8,050 nt of DNA from Bdellovibrionales bacterium (GTDB lineage Bacteria; Bdellovibrionota; Bdellovibrionia; Bdellovibrionales; Bdellovibrionaceae). The translations under genes and the position numbers were made by a program. This document shows, in pieces, positions 1 to 5,479 of the stretch. Position 1 is the stretch's first letter. Every line of letters begins with the position of its first letter. The notes below the pieces were generated by a model. The model was not told the origin of the DNA, searched no databases, and saw nothing but the letters and a program-made list of their open reading frames with translations. Location: NCBI GenBank assembly GCA_027320785.1, contig DAHVKR010000045.1, forward strand, positions 1 through 8,050, written 5' to 3'.

Positions 1-1
1 A

Positions 2-64
2 GGTTCAGAATCAGCTCCTGCTGACAATGGTGGTTCTCACACTGAGGGTGGCGAATCTCACTAA
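2..64 (+). CDS. 3' end of an unidentified protein
   Basis: An open frame enters the window at base 2 and ends at the TAA at 62-64, giving a 20-residue C-terminal tail rich in Gly, Ser, Glu and His (it ends in GGESH). The frame fits a real gene because a strong intrinsic terminator follows 26 bases after the stop on the same strand. The tail is low-complexity and probably a flexible, disordered end; no domain or family can be named from it. The other two frames are weaker candidates: frame 1, for example, hits TGA after seven codons. The gene seems to be transcriptionally separate from fadE. Confidence 0.55.
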   Translation, partial: GSESAPADNGGSHTEGGESH

Positions 65-90
65 TTTGTTGTTGAAAAGACACAAAGTTA

Positions 91-120
91 AAAAAAGCCT
101 TGGGTAACCAGGGCTTTTTT
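91..120 (+). terminator. Rho-independent terminator after the upstream gene
   Basis: A 13-bp stem pairs 91-103 with 108-120, with a single G-U pair at 100/111. It closes on a GTAA loop, which is of the GNRA tetraloop type. The descending arm ends in six T, and the ascending arm begins with the matching A run. It lies 26 bases past the TAA at 62-64 and isolates fadE from upstream transcription. The A run on the left gives it possible weak activity on the other strand as well. Confidence 0.88.
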
Positions 121-193
121 ATTTTCTGTTGAACATCGATTTGTTTAAATCTGTGAGCCTTGCCAGACTTCTGAGCTTCCTCTGGACACCCCT

Positions 194-226
194 TTGTTTT
201 GTCGATTTAATATTGTCATAAACAAT
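194..226 (+). promoter_or_regulatory. candidate fadE promoter with overlapping dyad
   Basis: TTGTTT (194-199) and CATAAA (217-222) are separated by 17 bases and would act as weak -35 and -10 boxes, starting transcription near 229, just upstream of the fadE ribosome binding site. The -10 lies inside the inverted repeat ATTGT-N5-ACAAT (212-226), so a regulator bound there could block it. Both boxes match the sigma-70 consensus only partly (3/6 and 4/6). This is the best spacing seen in 121-245, not a secure call. Confidence 0.28.
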
Positions 227-245
227 CATCATCGAGGAGCACAAC

Positions 246-2690
246 ATGGAGCTAGGACCCTGGTCAGGAATTTGGCAGCAAAACATGGGGCTTTGGATTC
301 CCCTTACACTTTTAATTTATTTGATCATTGGATACTGGGGTATGCCTCTGATTGTATGGGCTCTTGTGACCCTGGGAGCGATGTATCTATTTGGGTGCCC
401 GCCACTTGCATTGGCTATTGTGGCCGCAGTTTTCCTCATTTTCGTTGTGAAGCCCATTCGAACCATGACGGCTTCCAACGTGGTCATGGCTCTTCTTAAG
501 AAGTTGGGATTTCTGCCTAAGATTTCAGAGACAGAAAGAACAGCTTTGGATGCCGGCGTGACTTGGGTTGAGAAAGATCTTTTCTCGGGCAAACCTGATT
601 TCAATAAATTAATGAATGAAACCTATCCTGATCTGACAGATGAGGAAAAGGCTTTTATGGCAGGTCCAGTCGAAGAGCTATGTAAGTTGATTGATCACTG
701 GAAGGTTTGGAAGACTCGCGATATTGATCAGAAAATTTGGGATTATATTAAGAAAGAACGTTTCTTAGGAATGATCATTCCCAAAGAATATGGGGGACTG
801 GGATTTTCAGCCCTTGCGCACTCTGAAGTGATCATGAAGCTTTCATCTCGCTCGTTGGCTGTGACGATTCAAGTGATGGTACCTAACTCTTTGGGGCCAG
901 CCGAATTGATTGTTCACTACGGTACTGATGAGCAAAAGAAAAACCTTCTTCCGAAGCTTGCAAAAGGTGAAGAAGTTCCTTGCTTTGGTTTAACAGAGCC
1001 AACAGCGGGTTCCGATGCCGGCTCCATTACTTCCACAGGTATTCTTTTTAAAAAACCAGATGGAAAACTCTATATCCGACTGAATTGGAACAAACGTTGG
1101 ATTACTTTGGCAGCCATTTCAACAACTATTGGTTTAGCTTTCCGCTTGCGCGATCCTGAAAATCTTTTGGGTCAAGGTGAGGATTTAGGAATTACCTGTG
1201 CTCTTGTACCTTCGACAACTCCAGGTGTTGTTTTGGGACGACGTCATGATCCATTGACCATTCCTTTCTACAACTGTCCAACACAAGGTAAGGATGTCGA
1301 GATATCCGTTGATGCCGTTGTGGGTGGAGTCGCTGGTTGTGGTAAAGGCTGGGGTATGTTGATGGAAAGTTTGGCTGCAGGACGAGGCATTAGTCTTCCT
1401 GCCCAAGCAACTGGTGGTTCTAAACTTGCGACACGTGTGTGTAGTGCTCATGCCATTGTTCGAAAACAGTTTGGTATGTCCATTGGGCGTTTTGAAGGAA
1501 TTGAAGAGCCTATGGCTCGCATTACAGCTTCAACTTATGCCCTGGAAGCCATGAGACGCTATACTTTGGGTGCTTTGGATAAGGGAATTAAACCTGCTGT
1601 GATCACAGCCATGCAAAAGTACTACTCCACTGAAATGGGTCGCAAAGTGATTAACGATGCCATGGATATTATGGGAGGAGCTGGAATTTCTTTAGGAAAA
1701 CGAAATTTGCTTGGTGAGATTTACGTGGCTACTCCCATCGGTATTACGGTGGAAGGCGCTAATATTATGACTCGAACTTTGATCATCTTTGGTCAAGGAG
1801 CTTTACGGGCTCATCCTTTTGCCTACCAAGAAATTAAGGCAGTGGAAAGTAATGATTTGAAGATGTTCGATCGAGCCTTCTGGGGACATGTAGGGCATAT
1901 CGTCAGCAATCTTTGCCGATCCATTTGTTTATCTTGGACTCGGGGCTATATTGCAACGGCTCCGAAGTGTCATCCTCAAATGAGAATCTATTTCCGTCGA
2001 CTCAAGTGGGCTTCTGCTTCATTTGCTATTTTGTCAGATGTTGCGATGGGAACACTCGGTGGAGAGTTGAAGGCTCGACAAAAAATTACGGGTCGATTTG
2101 CTGACATTCTATCTAATATGTATATGGCGACATCTGTCCTTCGACGTTTCGAAGCAGAAGGGCGCCAAGAGCAAGATCTGCCAGTGGTTCATTTGGTCTT
2201 AAAGCAATTTATGGCAGATATCCAAAAAGCTTTTGATGGAATATTTGATAACTTGAAAATTCCTGGGCTTCGTTGGTTTGTTAAAGGATGGGTAGGAGCA
2301 TGGTCTCGAATTAACTCCATTGGCTCTCAGGCTTCTGATAGCTGGTCTCATCATATTGCAACTCGGGTTATGTACAACGATGACAACCGTGAGCGCTTAA
2401 CAGAGGGGATTTTTATCCCAACTGCCGAAGGTGAGCAAATGGCTCGTTTAGAAAAAGCAAGAGCTGTTGTGATGAAGGCGGATGCAACTGAAAAGAAAAT
2501 CCGACAAGCTATTCGAGAAAAAATTCTACCTAAGAAAAAGGTTCATGAGCTTTTTGAAGAAGCTCGAGCCAAAGCCATCATTACAGATGAAGAGTTGAAG
2601 CTTTTAAGAGAAGCCGATCAAATTCGTTATGATGCCATTTTAGTAGATGATTTTAATGAGGATGAATATCACGGTCGAACTTTCGCTTAG
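246..2690 (+). CDS. fadE: FadE-type acyl-CoA dehydrogenase, membrane-anchored
   Basis: FAD-dependent acyl-CoA dehydrogenase that makes the trans-2-enoyl-CoA in the first step of fatty-acid beta-oxidation. The 814 residues equal the length I recall for E. coli FadE, and motifs align throughout: GPVEE, KEYGGL, VPNSLGP, HYGTDEQK, TWNKR-like LNWNKR, LGITCAL, TPGV, FGQGA. Order: two or three hydrophobic N-terminal segments (about 16-69, membrane anchor); acyl-CoA dehydrogenase N-terminal and middle domains, with CFGLTEPTAGSDAG from residue 246; the C-terminal dehydrogenase domain with ITVEGAN, where Glu503 is the likely catalytic base by analogy with the EGTN/EGTS glutamate of VLCAD and MCAD; then the FadE-specific C-terminal region (DUF1974) from about 520, ending near VDDF. 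GAGGAG at 234-239, six bases before the ATG, supports this start. The gene is flanked by terminators on both sides and looks monocistronic. No frameshift or missing key residue was seen. Electrons would pass to an ETF partner not encoded here. Confidence 0.95.
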   Translation: MELGPWSGIWQQNMGLWIPLTLLIYLIIGYWGMPLIVWALVTLGAMYLFGCPPLALAIVAAVFLIFVVKPIRTMTASNVVMALLKKLGFLPKISETERTALDAGVTWVEKDLFSGKPDFNKLMNETYPDLTDEEKAFMAGPVEELCKLIDHWKVWKTRDIDQKIWDYIKKERFLGMIIPKEYGGLGFSALAHSEVIMKLSSRSLAVTIQVMVPNSLGPAELIVHYGTDEQKKNLLPKLAKGEEVPCFGLTEPTAGSDAGSITSTGILFKKPDGKLYIRLNWNKRWITLAAISTTIGLAFRLRDPENLLGQGEDLGITCALVPSTTPGVVLGRRHDPLTIPFYNCPTQGKDVEISVDAVVGGVAGCGKGWGMLMESLAAGRGISLPAQATGGSKLATRVCSAHAIVRKQFGMSIGRFEGIEEPMARITASTYALEAMRRYTLGALDKGIKPAVITAMQKYYSTEMGRKVINDAMDIMGGAGISLGKRNLLGEIYVATPIGITVEGANIMTRTLIIFGQGALRAHPFAYQEIKAVESNDLKMFDRAFWGHVGHIVSNLCRSICLSWTRGYIATAPKCHPQMRIYFRRLKWASASFAILSDVAMGTLGGELKARQKITGRFADILSNMYMATSVLRRFEAEGRQEQDLPVVHLVLKQFMADIQKAFDGIFDNLKIPGLRWFVKGWVGAWSRINSIGSQASDSWSHHIATRVMYNDDNRERLTEGIFIPTAEGEQMARLEKARAVVMKADATEKKIRQAIREKILPKKKVHELFEEARAKAIITDEELKLLREADQIRYDAILVDDFNEDEYHGRTFA

Positions 2691-2709
2691 AGATCTGCGG
2701 TCATTCAAT

Positions 2710-2744
2710 AAAAAAAAGGCCTCTTTTTAGAGGCCTTTTTTTTT
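2710..2744. terminator. bidirectional terminator between convergent genes
   Basis: GGCCTCT (2718-2724) pairs perfectly with AGAGGCC (2729-2735) around a TTTT loop. The stem is lengthened by eight A on the left (2710-2717) against T on the right (2736-2743), for 15 uninterrupted base pairs. Read on either strand, a GC-rich hairpin is followed by a U run. It begins 20 bases after the fadE stop. On the minus strand it directly follows the lipoprotein gene, whose TAA stop (2743-2745) is made partly from the T tract itself. Confidence 0.93.
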
Positions 2745-4122
2745 ACTTGTTGAGGGTATCAAAAAGCTGTTTCGAGTAGATGACTTCACTTCCCATATCG
2801 GAAATTTGTAGGAGATTGAAATCTGGATTTTGATTCATAACTTCCTCTTGCTCTTGATAAAGGTCAAAAGGGTAAAGTGAAGATAGCTGTCCTGCCACTA
2901 AGTAGTAAGGGATTTTATTTTGGGTTAAATTTTGACTGATTTTATTCAAGTCTAAAGCGACATAATTTATTTTATTCTTTAAATCCGTGTTTTCAGATCT
3001 AGACAAGTTTTTTTGTAAACGGCAACTGTTTAGAATGCCATCAGGTTTAGCTTTTAAAGCTTCGGTACAGCCGGAAAGATTTTTATCTGAACTCAAATCT
3101 AAAAATTTGGAAACATTAATGAAATCTACATATTTTTTGTGATTTTGAAATTCTTTAAGTAAATCTTCTGTTTTTTGAGTTCCATCATTGATATTTTTAA
3201 TAAGTTCCGCAATGTTCTGCCAGCCCGTCGTAGAAGAAATAGCGAATCCTGATTTTAAATCGAGCAGTTCGTGACAGCTGTTTAAATCGGGTTGGCATTT
3301 GCTAGCATCTAAAGTTTGTTGAGCTTTTGTGACTTCATTGTCTGTTATTTTGAAATGATCAAGAAGAGATTTAAAGTTCTTTGCCTCTTGTTCAAGTCGA
3401 AAGCTTTCAAGGTCAACTGAATTTTGAACCACTGTGAAATCCGCTATATGAAGCGAAGTCAAAGCTTCAGGATGAAGTTGAGCATAGCGAAGAGCCGCAG
3501 CGCCACCACTTCGTGTTCCGAGGACTTTCCATTTTTTACCATTAAGTAAAGCTTTACGAATCAGTTCAGCATCTGCGATTTCTCTGGAAGATCCGTAGTC
3601 ATTTACACGAGAAGAAAGAGTTTTCAAATCAGGGAGAACTGTCGAGCAACCGGCCCCGCGAGCATCCATTAAAATGGGATCAAAATTATATTGAGTAGCC
3701 CATTTTGAAAAGTTCTCCAGATCCTGGGCTGTTGTGGCTTGAAGAGCATTTTTCTTGAAGTAGAGAACGGGGTTTTCAAAGGTTGAGTTCTTGAGTGTAT
3801 AGAAAACGATATTTAATGTTTTGCCATTTTGAGTCGTTTCTTTGCTTTGTATGGATTGAACTTTCCATCCGTATGTATCAAGGCTTGGCTTAAGATTTTG
3901 ACAACTTATGCTACCTCCGATGGTAATTCCATTTTCAGTATCCTTATTGACATCAGCCTGAAGAGTATCTTTAGATGGTGTTGGTGCGGGAGTTGTTTTG
4001 TTTTGCCCCAAAGCTTTATTGATGCGAGTTCTGGAGTTGCTGTCGCCACCTTGTTTACAAGCTGTTAAACTGGCCATTGTCAGAGCGAGGGCTCCAATCA
4101 GTAAAAATTTTGGCGAACTCAT
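2743..4122 (-). CDS. lipoprotein with degenerate alpha/beta-hydrolase fold
   Basis: Exported lipoprotein of 459 residues. It begins MSSPKFLL, has a hydrophobic core and a lipobox LTAC with Cys22 as the lipidated residue; the next residues are Lys-Gln, not Asp, so outer-membrane sorting is expected. A flexible Ser/Thr/Pro-rich linker (about 23-65) follows. The rest resembles TAP/proline-iminopeptidase-like alpha/beta hydrolases: DARGAGCS (153-160) matches their D-x-RG-x-G-x-S loop, LGTRSGGAAALRYAQLHP (201-218) the nucleophile elbow, and YLVAGQLSSLYP (407-418) the acid strand. By eye, the nucleophile serine is Arg204, the acid aspartate Ser414 and the histidine Ser445, so it may bind rather than cleave. 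A helical insert (about 235-385) forms the cap; Cys276/283 and Cys352/367 could form disulfides. The ATG at 4122 is preferred over a TTG 14 codons upstream because it has a good ribosome binding site and gives a proper signal peptide. Substrate and role are unknown. Confidence 0.85.
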   Translation of the reverse strand: MSSPKFLLIGALALTMASLTACKQGGDSNSRTRINKALGQNKTTPAPTPSKDTLQADVNKDTENGITIGGSISCQNLKPSLDTYGWKVQSIQSKETTQNGKTLNIVFYTLKNSTFENPVLYFKKNALQATTAQDLENFSKWATQYNFDPILMDARGAGCSTVLPDLKTLSSRVNDYGSSREIADAELIRKALLNGKKWKVLGTRSGGAAALRYAQLHPEALTSLHIADFTVVQNSVDLESFRLEQEAKNFKSLLDHFKITDNEVTKAQQTLDASKCQPDLNSCHELLDLKSGFAISSTTGWQNIAELIKNINDGTQKTEDLLKEFQNHKKYVDFINVSKFLDLSSDKNLSGCTEALKAKPDGILNSCRLQKNLSRSENTDLKNKINYVALDLNKISQNLTQNKIPYYLVAGQLSSLYPFDLYQEQEEVMNQNPDFNLLQISDMGSEVIYSKQLFDTLNK

Positions 4123-4127
4123 ATAAA

Positions 4128-4132
4128 CCTCC
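4128..4132 (-). promoter_or_regulatory. ribosome binding site fixing the lipoprotein start
   Basis: Read on the minus strand this is GGAGG (within TTGGAGG), five bases before the ATG at 4122-4120. It decides the start: the longer reading from the TTG at 4164 has no usable Shine-Dalgarno and would put 14 extra residues, including charged ones, ahead of the lipoprotein signal peptide. Confidence 0.85.
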
Positions 4133-4217
4133 AATAGGAATGTATCCAGCTTTAAAGAATGCAATTCCCATGACCAGTGGAGGTCCTTCGAAGTGATAAT
4201 TGAGGCGTCTCAGATGG

Positions 4218-4247
4218 GATATAAAGGAGACTGAAGAGTTTTCTCAA
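4218..4247 (-). promoter_or_regulatory. candidate promoter for the lipoprotein gene
   Basis: On the minus strand, TTGAGA (4247-4242, five of six to the -35 consensus) and TATATC (4223-4218, four of six to the -10) are 18 bases apart. Transcription would start near 4211, giving a leader of about 88 bases. The -35 lies in a small inverted repeat TCTCA-AAA-TGAGA (4242-4254), and GTCTC/GAGAC arms (4207-4211 and 4227-4231) bracket the -10; either could be a regulator contact, but the arms are only five bases. Confidence 0.42.
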
Positions 4248-4329
4248 AATGAGACACTGACACTTTTGGGGAATATGACGAAAAAGGCTAACAGTTGAAG
4301 AGTCTTAGGTCGGGATTCAAAAAGACTTT

Positions 4330-4358
4330 TTGTTTCATAAAAAGGGTGAAGTTACTAT
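4330..4358 (+). promoter_or_regulatory. candidate promoter of a leaderless PilZ transcript
   Basis: TTGTTT (4330-4335) and TACTAT (4353-4358, four of six to the -10 consensus) are separated by exactly 17 bases. The expected start, six or seven bases past the -10, falls at 4364-4365, on the A of the ATG. No properly spaced Shine-Dalgarno exists: AGGGG at 4359-4363 is one base from the ATG, and AAGGG at 4342-4346 is too far. Both facts fit a leaderless mRNA. The promoter call rests on partial consensus matches. Confidence 0.45.
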
Positions 4359-4364
4359 AGGGGC

Positions 4365-4685
4365 ATGGCCACTCAAAAAAAACACTCTGCTCCCGTAAAA
4401 AAACAAAGAAAACGTCAATCCATTCGATTCTCTTCAGATCCAGGGACTATCGCTTATGTTTTAACCGATGCCGATGGTCTAAAGAGGAAAAAGGCGGCAT
4501 CTGCTCTTGTTGTGGAAGAGTCTTTCAAAGGCTGTAGTCTTGTGGCCTTGAAGGATGAAGCTTGGAAAACGGGTCAGCGTCTTTTGGTGAAAGTTGGAAG
4601 CTTGAGTCCCATGATGGCTGAAGTTCGTTGGGTTAAAAAGTATGCGGGTAAGTTCTTTCACCTGGGCTTGCTGTTTTTAGAATAA
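4365..4685 (+). CDS. single-domain PilZ protein (c-di-GMP receptor type)
   Basis: A 106-residue cytoplasmic protein made of little more than one PilZ domain. The N-terminus is very basic (about 5-21) and holds the RxxxR motif, Arg17 to Arg21, which in this family clamps cyclic di-GMP. The second hallmark, D/N-x-S-x-x-G, appears as ESFKG with Glu51-x-Ser53-x-x-Gly56, so the acidic position is Glu. The ending AEVRWVKK...FFHLGLLFLE is the usual last strands of the domain. The ATG is the only sensible start: an in-frame TGA at 4347 bars any longer version and no upstream alternative codon exists. There is no conventional ribosome binding site. It is divergent from the lipoprotein gene and precedes the efflux operon by 125 bases, with no obvious terminator, so read-through into tetR is possible. 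PilZ proteins often act on motility, adhesion or transcription; its partner cannot be told from sequence. Confidence 0.82.
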   Translation: MATQKKHSAPVKKQRKRQSIRFSSDPGTIAYVLTDADGLKRKKAASALVVEESFKGCSLVALKDEAWKTGQRLLVKVGSLSPMMAEVRWVKKYAGKFFHLGLLFLE

Positions 4686-4707
4686 GTCAGATTACAACTC
4701 TAACATA

Positions 4708-4736
4708 TTGAAATTACTAATTTATATTTTTATCTT
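4708..4736 (+). promoter_or_regulatory. candidate promoter of the tetR-efflux operon
   Basis: TTGAAA (4708-4713, five of six) and TATCTT (4731-4736, four of six) are 17 bases apart in an AT-rich stretch. The predicted start is about 4743, in the middle of the 14-bp palindrome that follows, which would make that palindrome a start-site operator. The leader would be about 68 bases and would contain the AACGTTTGTT repeats. A second possible -10, TAAAAT at 4789-4794, lies in the downstream repeat but lacks a well-placed -35. Confidence 0.45.
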
Positions 4737-4749
4737 CTTGAGCTCAAGA
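4736..4749. promoter_or_regulatory. 14-bp perfect palindrome, candidate operator
   Basis: TCTTGAGCTCAAGA is a perfect palindrome. Pairing continues outward past one mismatch (4735/4750) for two more bases, giving 18 bases with one mismatch. It lacks a spacer and a T tract, so it looks like a protein-binding dyad rather than a terminator. It lies at the predicted start of the operon promoter and 18 bp, centre to centre, from the first AACGTTTGTT repeat. The binding protein could be the TetR regulator encoded next. Confidence 0.5.
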
Positions 4750-4757
4750 TGAAATTA

Positions 4758-4794
4758 AACGTTTGTTAAAATCAATTGAACGTTTGTTTAAAAT
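4758..4794 (+). repeat. two direct repeats, candidate TetR operator
   Basis: AACGTTTGTT occurs at 4758-4767 and again at 4779-4788; each copy continues as TAAAAT or TTAAAAT. The 21-base period is two turns of the helix, so both copies present the same DNA face. Copy 1 contains the 8-bp palindrome AAACGTTT (4757-4764) and copy 2 the 6-bp AACGTT. AAAC/GTTT half-sites are common in TetR-family operators. Placement just before tetR suggests cooperative autoregulation by two dimers. Confidence 0.6.
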
Positions 4795-4812
4795 ATGAGA
4801 AAACCCTCATAT
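4793..4812 (+). promoter_or_regulatory. inverted repeat running into the tetR start codon
   Basis: ATATGAG (4793-4799) and CTCATAT (4806-4812) form a perfect 7-bp inverted repeat around AAAACC. The right arm includes the first two bases of the tetR ATG (4811-4813), and the left arm holds the only weak Shine-Dalgarno-like GAG. In RNA the hairpin would hide the start region and lower translation; in DNA it could instead be an operator half-site pair. The stem is AT-rich, so its stability is modest. Confidence 0.4.
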
Positions 4813-5479
4813 GGACTCAAAAGAAAACAAGCTTTCATCCCCCCAGGGGGTTGTTGAAAATCATCACAGTTCTGCAGAAGTGAAGCATCGAATTGTGGAA
4901 GTGGCCTCTAAGCTTTTTGCTGAAAAAAGTTATGAAGGAGCCAGTGTTCGAGACATAGCCTCTCATTGTGGTGTGAATGTGGCGATGATTTCTTACTATT
5001 TTGGTAGCAAGGAAGGTTTGTATTTAGAGTGTATTGCGACTTTTGCAAAAGGGCGTTTTGAGGTTATCCAAAAAATCTTAATGCCCGCCGAGAACAAAGA
5101 AGAATTCAAGGTACGTCTGAAATTATTTTTTGAAACGATGATGGCTCTTTATGCAAGTGATAAGCATCTTCTCCGTATTATCATTCGTGAATCTCAAGCT
5201 GAACGAGGAGAGGCATTCCATCAAAAAGTAATGACTCATATGCACCCTGTTTTTTTGCTGGTACAAAATTATTACGAAACGGCTATTAAAAATGGAGTTC
5301 TAAAAAAAGATACTCACGCTCAGTTACTCGCAACAATGACCATGGCGGTGATGTCACATCCTTGTATTATGGAGAAAGCCGTTGTTGCGACCTGTGGGCA
5401 AAATGTGGAAAGCCATGAGTATCAGTCTCAATATATTCATCAAATCTGTGAAACCTTCTTTTTTGGAGTTTTAGCATGA
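4811..5479 (+). CDS. TetR/AcrR-family repressor, CecR-like
   Basis: DNA-binding repressor of 222 residues. The N-terminal helix-turn-helix (about 25-71) is typical: RIVEVASKLFAEKSYEGASVRDIA, turn HCG, recognition helix NVAMISYYF, then the strongly conserved YYFGSKEGLY. That segment resembles E. coli CecR (YbiH), which also controls an efflux operon. The C-terminal ligand-binding region (about 85-220) is all-helical, diverged as usual, and cannot identify the inducer. The first 20 residues are a polar extension. ATG 4811 is chosen because no other start codon with a ribosome site precedes the helix-turn-helix, although its own ribosome site is very weak. The stop overlaps the next gene by four bases (ATGA), so regulator and pump are translationally coupled. 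Upstream repeats and a palindrome suggest autorepression; xenobiotics or envelope compounds are likely inducers by analogy. Confidence 0.92.
   Translation: MDSKENKLSSPQGVVENHHSSAEVKHRIVEVASKLFAEKSYEGASVRDIASHCGVNVAMISYYFGSKEGLYLECIATFAKGRFEVIQKILMPAENKEEFKVRLKLFFETMMALYASDKHLLRIIIRESQAERGEAFHQKVMTHMHPVFLLVQNYYETAIKNGVLKKDTHAQLLATMTMAVMSHPCIMEKAVVATCGQNVESHEYQSQYIHQICETFFFGVLA

Noticed and set aside
317..604. Open frame on the minus strand inside fadE (95 codons)
   Set aside because: Lies wholly inside a confidently identified fadE, has no family features, and its composition is that of an antisense shadow. The same applies to the frames at 194-499, 1185-1451 and 1913-2104.
3829..4068. Plus-strand frame opposite the lipoprotein N-terminal region
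   Set aside because: Shadow of the lipoprotein gene; no ribosome site and no recognisable domain.
4123..4164. Longer version of the minus-strand lipoprotein starting at a TTG at 4164
   Set aside because: No ribosome binding site at a usable distance, and the added residues would precede a complete lipoprotein signal peptide that has its own ATG and GGAGG.
4057..4173. Short minus-strand frame from an ATG at about 4173 (starts MGIAFFKAG), overlapping the lipoprotein start in another frame
   Set aside because: Only about 38 codons, poorly placed ribosome site, no recognisable features; the overlap with a confident signal peptide makes chance the better explanation.
4301..4335. AGTCTT...AAGACT inverted repeat followed by a T run, terminator-like
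   Set aside because: Six base pairs around a 15-base loop is too weak, no gene on the + strand ends just upstream, and the T run is better explained as part of the PilZ promoter -35.
4839..4850. CCCCCC-A-GGGGG inverted repeat inside tetR, possibly a ribosome site for an internal start
   Set aside because: The TTG codons that follow are out of frame with tetR, and the repeat lacks a loop for a hairpin; it is simply a Ser-Pro-Gln-Gly coding stretch.
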